A stretch of 12,601 nt of DNA from positions 1 through 12,601 of the forward strand of contig JAQGHP010000411.1 in assembly GCA_028288775.1 (NCBI GenBank), given 5' to 3'. The notes under the pieces are model-generated. The model was not told where the DNA came from and made no database searches. It saw only the letters and a program-made list of their open reading frames with translations. A program made the position numbers and the translations under genes. Below are positions 1-6,400 of this stretch, one piece after another; position 1 is the stretch's first letter; each line of letters opens with the position of its first letter. This DNA comes from Phycisphaerales bacterium. Its GTDB lineage: Bacteria; Planctomycetota; Phycisphaerae; Tepidisphaerales; Tepidisphaeraceae.

Positions 1-4
1 GCCA

Positions 5-19
5 CTCCCCGAGGGGGAG
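5..19. repeat. Short perfect hairpin at the left edge
   Basis: CTCCCC (5-10) and GGGGAG (14-19) form a perfect six-base stem around the loop GAG. There is no T-run on either side, so it is not a convincing intrinsic terminator. It resembles in style the GC-rich small hairpins at 119-443 but differs in sequence. The bases from 20 to 118 contain no gene, promoter or further structure that I can support. Confidence 0.4.
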
Positions 20-143
20 CAGCCGGCGAGGAGAGTGAGAGACAGAATGATCGGTGCGATGCCGCGTGGGTTCATTGAGGTACCTTTTTTTGCGTTGAAC
101 CTTGCGGAGTTACACATAGCCCCGGAGGGGCGTAAGACCTTAG

Positions 144-163
144 CCCACGGCGCGAGCCGTGGG
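144..163 (+). repeat. GNRA-tetraloop hairpin, left copy
   Basis: CCCACGGC (144-151) pairs perfectly with GCCGTGGG (156-163) around a GCGA loop. GCGA is a GNRA tetraloop if the plus strand is transcribed. This is the spacer hairpin of the left inverted end of the 119-443 element. Confidence 0.65.
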
Positions 164-215
164 AAGGAATGGGGGGAAATCAATTCGCCCCGGAGGGGCG
201 TAAGAAGCGCGGAAA

Positions 216-247
216 GCAAGTGTGCCAGGGTTATTCGGCACGCTTGC
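216..247. repeat. Long hairpin in the centre of the repeat element
   Basis: GCAAGTGTGCC (216-226) pairs with GGCACGCTTGC (237-247) over 11 positions with one G-U pair, around a ten-base loop. The stem can be extended outwards with small bulges: GGAA at 211-214 pairs with TTCC at 249-252. With its neighbour at 258-301 it makes the core of the element almost fully foldable. No open reading frame of convincing composition covers it. Confidence 0.6.
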
Positions 248-257
248 GTTCCCGCGG

Positions 258-301
258 TTCAGACCTTCGGTCCGACCGGGCCGACACGGCCCGGCTCTGA
301 A
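258..301. repeat. Branched stem-loop in the centre of the repeat element
   Basis: TTCAGA (258-263) pairs with TCTGAA (296-301) and encloses a perfect seven-base stem, CCGGGCC (276-282) with GGCCCGG (288-294), around GACAC. A small GACC/GGTC hairpin at 262-272 competes with part of the outer stem. I considered a tRNA but found no acceptor, anticodon and T-arm arrangement. The bases 302-355 show no further structure that I can support. Confidence 0.5.
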
Positions 302-398
302 TATCTCATCGCCGAACACGCAATCTAACCATCGGACCACTTGAGAATCCCACACTTCTTACGCCCCTCCGGGGCTGGTTACTTTTCCGTGTCATTTC

Positions 399-418
399 CC
401 CACGGCTTGCGCGGTGGG
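399..418 (-). repeat. GNRA-tetraloop hairpin, right copy
   Basis: This is the inverted counterpart of the hairpin at 144-163. Read on the minus strand, CCCACCGC pairs with GCCGTGGG with one mismatch, and the loop is GCAA. Like the left copy's GCGA, this fits GNRA although the base itself differs. Confidence 0.6.
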
Positions 419-482
419 CAAAGGTCTTACGCCCCTCCGGGGCTGCGGAACGCCAAGGCGCCTGCTCCGGGACTGCCGAGCG

Positions 483-983
483 CTACAGCGTCTCCTCATC
501 CTGCTCCATCTCGTTCAGATACGTCAGTGCCCGTTCCAGCTCGCTCTTGAGGTGGCGGACGCGGAGCAGGCTTTTTACGCGCGTGAGCAGCTCAAACTTG
601 TTGACCGGTTTGCTGACGAAATCGTCCGTCCCGCATTCGGTGGCGGTTTCGATGTCGCCCAGTTCGTTCAGGGCAGTGACCATGAGGATCTGGATGTCGC
701 GGGTCTTGGGGTCGCCCTTCAGGCGTTTGCAGACCTGGAAGCCGCTCATCTGCGGCATCATGATATCGAGCAAGATCAGGTCCGGGTGGTGCTCCTCGAC
801 TTTCCGGAGGGCGTCGAGGCCGTCAATCGCCGTGGCGATCCGCACGGGCAAAGATTCGAGGAACGCCTGGAGCAATTCGATGTTCTGGGGGTTGTCGTCA
901 ACGATGAGGACGGTGGACTGCGGGAGGAACGATTCGTTATTGGGCGGCTCGGAAGGGCCGCGGGGAGACTGGGGTTCGGTCAT
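483..983 (-). CDS. Stand-alone two-component response regulator (receiver domain)
   Basis: This 166-residue protein is a CheY-like receiver that accepts a phosphoryl group from a histidine kinase in the cytoplasm. The domain spans about residues 22-142. It shows the acidic pair Asp29-Asp30 in VLIVDDNPQN, the phospho-acceptor Asp73 in LILLDIMMPQMSG, the switch Thr103 in MVTAL and the conserved Lys125 in SKPVNK, so it should be phosphorylatable. There is no DNA-binding, GGDEF or other output domain. After the receiver comes a charged helix of about 25 residues, RHLKSELERALTYLNEMEQD, which could be a short coiled coil for dimerisation or partner contact. The start is supported by AGGAG at 991-995, seven bases upstream. 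It has its own promoter-like sequence at 1040-1068 and is separated from the genes upstream by 256 bases, so it is probably a separate transcription unit. No cognate kinase is in the window. Confidence 0.93.
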   Translation of the reverse strand: MTEPQSPRGPSEPPNNESFLPQSTVLIVDDNPQNIELLQAFLESLPVRIATAIDGLDALRKVEEHHPDLILLDIMMPQMSGFQVCKRLKGDPKTRDIQILMVTALNELGDIETATECGTDDFVSKPVNKFELLTRVKSLLRVRHLKSELERALTYLNEMEQDEETL

Positions 984-990
984 ATCGGCG

Positions 991-995
991 CTCCT
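991..995 (-). promoter_or_regulatory. Ribosome binding site of the response regulator
   Basis: CTCCT on the plus strand reads AGGAG on the minus strand, seven bases before the ATG at 983-981. It supports that start. Confidence 0.7.
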
Positions 996-1039
996 GACGG
1001 ACGACGGCCGACGTCCCCAAGGCGTCGGCGTCGGGGGCG

Positions 1040-1068
1040 ACTATATGCCCGGCAGGCTCAGTTCTCAA
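1040..1068 (-). promoter_or_regulatory. Sigma-70-type promoter for the response regulator
   Basis: On the minus strand TTGAGA (1068-1063) and TATAGT (1045-1040) are separated by exactly 17 bases. Each hexamer matches the housekeeping consensus at five of six positions. Transcription would start near 1033, giving a leader of about 50 bases. This is the best promoter-like sequence I found in any of the gaps. The prediction rests on sequence only. Confidence 0.6.
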
Positions 1069-1122
1069 GGAGAAGGAACGGGCGGGTCGGGAGTAAGTAA
1101 GAGGGAGATGGATTGCGGAATT

Positions 1123-1217
1123 CAATTTTCACTTTGCAATTTGCAATCGGGGCCGAGGGGATTTCACGTAGAGAGGAATGCGAGGGAAGGGGATTGCAAA
1201 CTGCAAAGTGAAAATTG
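1123..1217. repeat. Inverted repeat built of TTTGCAAT words, copy 1
   Basis: The arms 1123-1148 and 1192-1217 match at 25 of 26 positions when one is reversed. They flank a 43-base centre. The words CACTTTGCAA and TTTGCAATC recur within an arm. The right arm lies 22 bases beyond the stop codon of the hydrolase gene. A related inverted repeat is at 7545-7632, sharing the 18 bases TTTGCAATTTGCAATCGG. There is no U-tract, so it is not a classic terminator. It could still act as a transcript-end stabiliser or be a dispersed repeat. Confidence 0.8.
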
Positions 1218-1239
1218 GGGGAACACGGCTACTGGGCGT

Positions 1240-1910
1240 TTACTCTTTGAGCAGCGGTGCGATCAGCGTCGTCCAAAGCTCGTAGCCTTTGCGGTTCATG
1301 TGCAGCATGTCGGGCCCGAAGAGCTCGGGGCGGGGTTTGCCGTCCTTGTCGAGCATGGGCGTGAAGACGTCCACGTAAAAGAGGCCTTTGCCCTGCTTCG
1401 TGTACGCCTCGATAAGGCGGTTGGACTCCCTGGCCTTCTCCAGCAGCTTGACGCGGGAGGGGCTGGGTTTGACGGCGATGAAGTAAATGGGGACCCACGG
1501 CTGTTCGCCATGCACCTTTCAACGAACGCCTTGAAGTCCGCCAGAAGCTGCGCGGGCTCCCGCCCCGCGGCCAGATCATTGTCCCCCGCGTAAAGGAAGA
1601 TGCGTTTGGCGTGGTAGGGGAGAACGATCCGGTCGGCGTAGCGCGTGCTGTCCGCGATCTGGGACCCGCCGAAGCCGCGGTTCAGGACCGGGATGCCGGG
1701 GAAGTCTTCCGTGAGCGTCTTCCAGAAACGGATGCTGGAGGAGCCGACAAAGAGAGTCACGTCCTTCGCCGCGGCGTGATCGCGGTCGGCCTTCTCAAAT
1801 GCCGCGATCTCATTCTCAAACGGGCCGCGCTTGGGATCGTCGGCGCGGACGGTGATCGCGGAGAGCCACAGACATAGAAGGACGATCGTGCAACGTGCGC
1901 CGGTATTCAT
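1240..1910 (-). pseudogene. Secreted SGNH/GDSL-family hydrolase, broken by one frameshift
   Basis: The intact product would be a 223-residue lipase/esterase-like hydrolase exported by a signal peptide (residues 1-23, cleavage likely after VRA). Motifs seen are block I with VGSSSIRFW (Ser58 probable nucleophile), block II NRGFGGSQIAD, block III AGDND (residues 108-112), and the late DMLHMN block with Asp201 and His204. Blocks I-III are in the frame starting at 1910. The rest, from VHGEQPWVPIYF onward, is in the next frame, beginning at 1515 and ending at the TAA at 1240. One base is missing near 1516-1519; restoring an A in the GAAAGG run would give FVEKVHGEQPW. All catalytic motifs survive, so the break is either recent or a sequencing or assembly error. 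If real, the first frame ends at 1296 and lacks the Asp/His pair. A weak AAGGG (1922-1918) lies seven bases before the ATG. The substrate is unknown; carbohydrate ester or lipid are possible. Confidence 0.82.
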
Positions 1911-1938
1911 AGTTCGGCCCTTGCCGGGGACCTGGTTC

Positions 1939-2013
1939 TGAAACGTGAAGACGTGAAACGTGAGAGAACCTCCGCAAGCAGAGTCTTCTCACGTTTCACG
2001 TCTTCACGTTTCA
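1939..2013. repeat. Perfect 27-base inverted repeat of ACGTGAAACGTG words
   Basis: The arms 1939-1965 and 1987-2013 are perfectly complementary over 27 bases around a 21-base loop. Within the arm TGAAACGTGA and GACGTGAAACGTGA are iterated, and the right arm continues with one more CGTTTCA to 2020. It fills the gap between the stop of the toroid-protein gene (2026) and the start of the hydrolase (1910). It could form a strong transcript hairpin between the two cistrons, but no T-run follows. Confidence 0.85.
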
Positions 2014-2025
2014 CGTTTCAGCAAT

Positions 2026-3144
2026 CTACTTATCCGCCTGATACAGCGGCAAATACCGATACGGCACACACAGGGCCAGACAGGCCATCGAGGAGCGGTA
2101 TGCCGGCCCGGCGTCTTGTTCCTGGCCGCTGCCGCCAGCGAAGGTGCCGTCGGGTTGTTGCTGGGCCAGCAGCGTATCGCGGAGCTTGGGGTAGAGGGTG
2201 TCCCAATACTTGCCGCCGAGCTGGTTGAGGGCCTGGGCGCAGTAGTAGACGCCGTAGTAGTAGAACTCCATACCGGGGTTGTCGGGCGGATTTTTCAGAA
2301 GGTACTCGCCGCCGGCGAGGGCTTCCTTGGGGTGTTCGCCTGCGGGGAGGTTGGGGTCGAGCCCGCGGAGCAGTTCGAGCATGAGGGTTCCGGTGCCGGT
2401 GCGGGCCTGGTTGGGGGGCTGGCCCGGCTGGTACCCAAAGCCGCCGCCCTGGCCTTCGGGGAAGGCGCTGCGCTGGATGTATTCGCGGGCGTCTTCCAGG
2501 GCCTGCTTGGGGATGGCCGCCCCGCAGTTGGCCGCGCCGCGCAGGGCCATGAGCTGCCAGCCAGTGACGGACATGTCCGAGTCGGGCGCGTTCACCTGGT
2601 AGCGCCATCCGCCCTTGTACTGATTGCCGTTCTTGGGGGCCTTCTGGGCGGCGAGGATCAGTTGCGAACTCTTGGCCAGCGCCTTGTCGATCTTCGCCCG
2701 GCGGGCGTCATCGACCATTCCATACACCTCGGCGAGCATCACGGTGCTGATGCCGTGTTCATACATGACGTGGTTCCCGCCCTGCGAGCGCGAGAGCAGG
2801 CCGGTCTCCTGCTGGCTTTCGATGACGTAATCGATGCTCTTGTAGAGCACGTTGCCGAAGGGCCCCTGGCCCGGGACGTGGCCGCGGGAGAGGAACGCCA
2901 TGACGCTCAGCGAAGGCACGGCAGTCGTGCCGGCCGAAGCGCCCTGCGGGAAGGTGCCATCGGGCTTCTGATTCTTAGCCAGCCACGCGAGCGCCTTATC
3001 GACCGCGATGCGCACATTGGAAGGCACCGGCTCGTCCTGCGCCGCGCGGGCCGGCGCGACCAGTGGAGCCGCCGGCAGCGGCGCGAGCACGACGGCGGTG
3101 GCGAGAGCCGCTGCGAGAAGTTTGCGGGAAAGGAAGGGCTTCAT
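2026..3144 (-). CDS. Secreted prenyltransferase/squalene-cyclase-like alpha/alpha-toroid protein
   Basis: This 372-residue protein starts with a signal peptide (basic MKPFLSRK, a hydrophobic run and probable cleavage after PARA, residue 34), so it acts outside the cytoplasm. The mature part is made of QW-like helical repeats of the terpene cyclase/prenyltransferase fold: ALAWLAKNQKPDGTF (51-65), SIDYVIESQQETGLL (103-117), KGGWRYQ with DSDMSVTGWQLMALR (177-202), GGGFGYQ with ARTGTGTLMLELL (233-259) and LLAQQQPDGTFAGG (325-338). DSDMS loosely recalls the class II cyclase acid motif, but length and export make a terpene cyclase unlikely; a binding or scaffold role is an inference. ATG 3144 is chosen because GGAG (3154-3151) precedes it by six bases and the signal peptide begins there. 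An in-frame start at 3300 would translate repeat DNA. It follows the coiled-coil gene after a 263-base repeat-filled gap and may be co-transcribed with it. Confidence 0.88.
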   Translation of the reverse strand: MKPFLSRKLLAAALATAVVLAPLPAAPLVAPARAAQDEPVPSNVRIAVDKALAWLAKNQKPDGTFPQGASAGTTAVPSLSVMAFLSRGHVPGQGPFGNVLYKSIDYVIESQQETGLLSRSQGGNHVMYEHGISTVMLAEVYGMVDDARRAKIDKALAKSSQLILAAQKAPKNGNQYKGGWRYQVNAPDSDMSVTGWQLMALRGAANCGAAIPKQALEDAREYIQRSAFPEGQGGGFGYQPGQPPNQARTGTGTLMLELLRGLDPNLPAGEHPKEALAGGEYLLKNPPDNPGMEFYYYGVYYCAQALNQLGGKYWDTLYPKLRDTLLAQQQPDGTFAGGSGQEQDAGPAYRSSMACLALCVPYRYLPLYQADK

Positions 3145-3150
3145 TGATGG

Positions 3151-3154
3151 CTCC
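3151..3154 (-). promoter_or_regulatory. Ribosome binding site deciding the toroid-protein start
   Basis: The minus strand reads GGAG six bases before the ATG at 3144-3142. It favours this start over the longer in-frame alternative at 3300. Confidence 0.55.
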
Positions 3155-3174
3155 GACGTTGCCTGGTAAATCCT

Positions 3175-3399
3175 GAAATCCGAATTCCGAATCCCCGAAA
3201 CCCGAATCAAATCCGAATGACGAAATCCGAATTCCGAAGCCGGGGGGAGCCACGAATGACACGAATGGGCACGAATGAATTCGGTCTTATTCGTGTCCAT
3301 TCGTGTTCATTCGTGGCTCACGTCTTTCTTCGCCCCTTCGGAATTCGGATTTCGTCATTCGAACTTCATTCGGGTTTCGGATTTCGTCATTCGGATTTC
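3175..3399. repeat. Two concentric inverted repeats filling an intergenic gap
   Basis: The outer arms 3175-3239 and 3336-3399 are near-perfect reverse complements over about 64 bases, built from CCGAAT, CCGAAA and GACGAAAT words, with one single-base indel and a few mismatches. Inside, on the same centre, arms 3247-3276 and 3289-3319 form a second inverted repeat of iterated CACGAATG words around a 12-base loop, with one indel and one mismatch. The gap between the coiled-coil gene (stop at 3408) and the toroid gene (start at 3144) is almost wholly occupied. The right arm ends eight bases from the stop codon. There is no protein of sensible composition here. Confidence 0.88.
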
Positions 3400-3407
3400 T
3401 TCACCAC

Positions 3408-6400
3408 TTATTGTTTCTGCGACGGCTCCGGGCGTTGCGTCTGCATGTGGGCGACGCGGATGTAGTAGTTCTTGATCATCTGCTTGTACGCCGGGGGGCC
3501 GCTCTGCTGGGCGGCGTTCATCAGCTCCTTTTGCATCATCGGGGGGAGCTTGGCCCAGTCGGCGGCGCTGATGCCCAGGGCCTGCACGTTGGCGGGGGGG
3601 TTGTTGTCGCCGCCGGCGTTCTGGCCCTGAATGCCCTGCTTGGAATCGGGGGTGTGGCCGGCCATGGCGGAGGGATCCTGGCCGGGTTCATTGCCCGGCT
3701 CCTGGCCGGGTTCCTGGCCGGGCTGACCGGCTTCGGGCTGGCCCTGGCCGGGGAGAGCCTGGGCGGATGCCTGGGCGGCCTGCGCCAACGCCTGAGCCGC
3801 CTCGGCAGCGGCGGGCTGGTTGGGCTGCAGCGCCTGCTGCTGCGCTGCCGCGGCTTCCTGGGCGGCTTGAGCCGCGGACTGCTCGGGGTGACCCTGTCCC
3901 TGGCCTTGTTCGGGCTGGCCTTGGCCCTGCTCCGGATGGCCCTGTTCGGGCTGACCCTGCCCTTGCTCGGCGTTGGCCTGGGCCTGCTCGGGGTTGCCGC
4001 GAAGGGCCTGATCGGCTTTGGCGAGAGCTTGCTGGGCGTCGGCCTGGGCCTGACCGGCCTGGTCGGGTTGATTGGCGGCTTCGGCTTTCGCCGCATCCTG
4101 CTGCGCCTGGGCGGCTTGCTCGAGGGCCTTTTCCGCCTGGTCGGCACGCTGGGCGAGGGCCTGATTCTTATCCGCCTGCGCTTCCTTCGCCAATTGCTTG
4201 GCGGCATCCTGCGCCTGCTTTGTCTGATCGGCGAGTTGCTGCTGTTGCTGGGCGGCCTGCTGCGCGGGCATCGCACCCTGCGCATCGGCGGCTTGCTGCG
4301 CCTGCTGTGCCAGGGCCTGAGCAATTTGCTGCTGTTGGTCGGCCAAGCCCTGTGCCTGGTCCGCCGCAGCCGCGTCGGCCTTTTGGTTGTCGGCCTGCGC
4401 CATCGCCTGATCGGCCTTGGCTTCGGCCTGCGCCGCCTGCGCGACTTCCTGGCCGGCCTTGGCCAATTCCTGAGCGGCCTGCTGGAGTTCCTGCTTTGCC
4501 TGATCGGCGTTTTGCGCCTGGGCGGCTTTCTGCGCGTCCGCCGCGGCCTGCTGGGCGTCGGCCTTCGCGGCCTCGGCGGCCTTGTTTACGTCGGGATTGT
4601 TCGCGCCCTGCTTGTTCTGCTGCTCGACGGCATCCGCCTGCTTCGCGATCGCCTGGGCGGCCTGCTGCGCCTGTTGGGCGGCGTTGTCATTGGCCTGCGG
4701 AACCTGATTCTGGTTCGCATCGTTCTTCAGGGCGTCCGCGGCCTTGTTGGCGTCGTTCTGCGCGTTCTGGGCGGCGTCCTGGTTCTGCTGGTCCTTCTGT
4801 TGTTGCTGCTTCTGTGCGTCCGTCGGATTGGCGTTGGGATTCTTCGCCGCGTCCGCAAGCTTCTGCGCATCCTGCTTCAACTGATCCGCGGCCTGCTGCG
4901 CCTGCTGGGCCGCCTGGGCGAGCTGATTCTGCTCGATGTTCTTGACCAAATCCTTTTGCTGATCCTGATTGGGCGTCTGCGCCCCGGCCTGCTGGAGCGG
5001 GTCCTTGTCGGCCTTGGCAAACTGCTGCACCTGATCGTTGAGCTTCTTCTGCTCCTCGGCCAGGGCGTTGGCCTGCTGCTGCGCCTGTTGCGCCTCCTCC
5101 TGCTTGGAGGTATTGTTCTGGAGCTCGGTCTGCTTCTGCTCGTCCTGCTCGATCTTATTGGCCAGCTCCGTCAGCTTCTGGGCTTCCTTCTGGGCCTCCT
5201 GGTTCTGGATAGCCTGATCCTTCGCAATCGCCTCCTGAAGCTTGGCGATCGCCTCCTGCTGCTTCTGGCGGTTTTGGTCCACGTTCTCCGGGTGCTGCTG
5301 CATTTCCCGGGCGACTTCCTCCTGCTTCTTGGCCGCGTCCTTCAGCGCCTCGGCGGCTTCGGCCTTGCGCTCGGCGACTTCGGCCTTCTCGATCAGCTTC
5401 ATTAGCGCCTCGCGGGCTTCGACGATCTCCTTCTTCGACTTCACGGCGTCGTCGTGGCGGGCGGCGGAGGCGTCGGTGTCGATCTGGAACTTCGCCGCGT
5501 CGTCGGCTGCGCCGGCGATGGTCTTGTCGGCGATGTCCTTCGCGGCCTGCGCCACATGCGCGAAAGGCGTGGCGAGGAACTCACTTGCCGCGGTCGAAAG
5601 GTCCTTGCTCGTCGCGGCCAACTGGTCGCGCAGCTCGGTGGAAAGGCGCTTTTCCTCCGCGGTGATCGAATGCTTGTCGTCCTGGCGGGAGAGGGAGTCA
5701 GCCTTCCATTCATTCTGATTCAGGCGCTCGATCGCCTTGCGGATGGCGGCTTCGAGGTCGAGCTTGCGCTGCTCGTTGAGCTTGTCCTGGTAGCTCTTGG
5801 CCTCGTTCTTATTGATGACGATCGTCTGCCGGGCCGAGAGACCGAACTGCGGGTCGGGGTCGCGGTTATCCGTCGCCTTGAGCTGGTAGGTGATGCGCGT
5901 GCCGTTTGGCGATTGGAACTGCGTGAGGATCGAGCCGACCGACAGCACCCACTGGTCCTTGATGTTCTTCAGGTCCTTGGAATGGATGGTGACGGGGAAG
6001 GTGCGCTCGGGCTTGTCGTCAACCTGAATTAGCGCCTCGACGCGGGCGACTCCGAAATCGTCCGATGCGGTGTACATCAGGGGCACGCTGTCGTCGGGCC
6101 GCACAGCGATTTGCGTGATCGGCGAGGTGATGGCGATGGCGGGGGCCTGGTCGAACTGCGCGGTGATGGCGCGGGGCTGGTCGTCCTTGTTGCCCAGCGA
6201 GAATTCGTTGCGCAGCTTGATGACGTATTCGCCCGTGTGCGTGACGTCGAGCTTCGCCTGGTATTCGTTCTTGTTGGCGGTGGGGGCGAGGGCGACGACG
6301 GCCTGCGTCGGCTTTCCTTCGTCGAGAATAAGCTGGCTCTGGTCGGTGACCAGCGAGTCGGTGGTGTGAAGCGTGAGGGTGACCTTGGTGCCGACGAGGG

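Larger units (their letters stand above)
119..443. repeat. Composite palindromic element with 88-base inverted ends
   Basis: An 88-base segment at 119-206 recurs in inverted orientation at 356-443. Each end is two copies of an 18-base core, GCCCCGGAGGGGCGTAAG, whose starts lie 68 bases apart: 119-136 and 187-204, then on the minus strand 358-375 and 426-443. Between the cores is a hairpin of the type CCCACGGC/GCCGTGGG. The ends match exactly in the cores and in the following ACCTT, and less well in the last 25 bases of the spacer. The middle, 207-355, also folds. The layout resembles a BIME or a non-autonomous MITE-like element. I see no transposase and no clear target-site duplication. It fills most of the gene-free stretch 1-482 and lies downstream of the receiver gene, starting 39 bases beyond its stop codon. 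Confidence 0.8.

Noticed and set aside
241..350. tRNA or tRNA-like gene on either strand
   Set aside because: GGTTCAGA resembles a T-arm start, but no acceptor stem, anticodon stem or correct spacing can be assembled.
35..355. Small open frames on both strands near the left edge
   Set aside because: Both are translations of the palindromic repeat element and its centre. They have no ribosome binding site, and their repeats explain the open frame.
119..443. CRISPR array
   Set aside because: Only two cores per side, in opposite orientations, and the spacers between them are related to each other and form hairpins. A CRISPR array has direct repeats and unrelated spacers.
2026..3144. Genuine squalene or terpene cyclase
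   Set aside because: The protein is exported, only 372 residues long, and its DSDMS motif is not a proper DxDD acid motif. Only the fold is supported.
3145..3300. N-terminal extension of the toroid protein starting at 3300
   Set aside because: The extra 52 residues would be encoded by palindromic repeat DNA and would put the signal peptide in the interior. The GGAG-preceded ATG at 3144 fits better.
3303..5405. 700-codon open frame on the plus strand, rich in Leu and Gly
   Set aside because: It is antisense to the Gln/Ala-rich coding tract, where repeated CAG and GCC codons read as CTG and GGC on the other strand. The composition is monotonous, there is no domain, and it runs through the nested palindrome.
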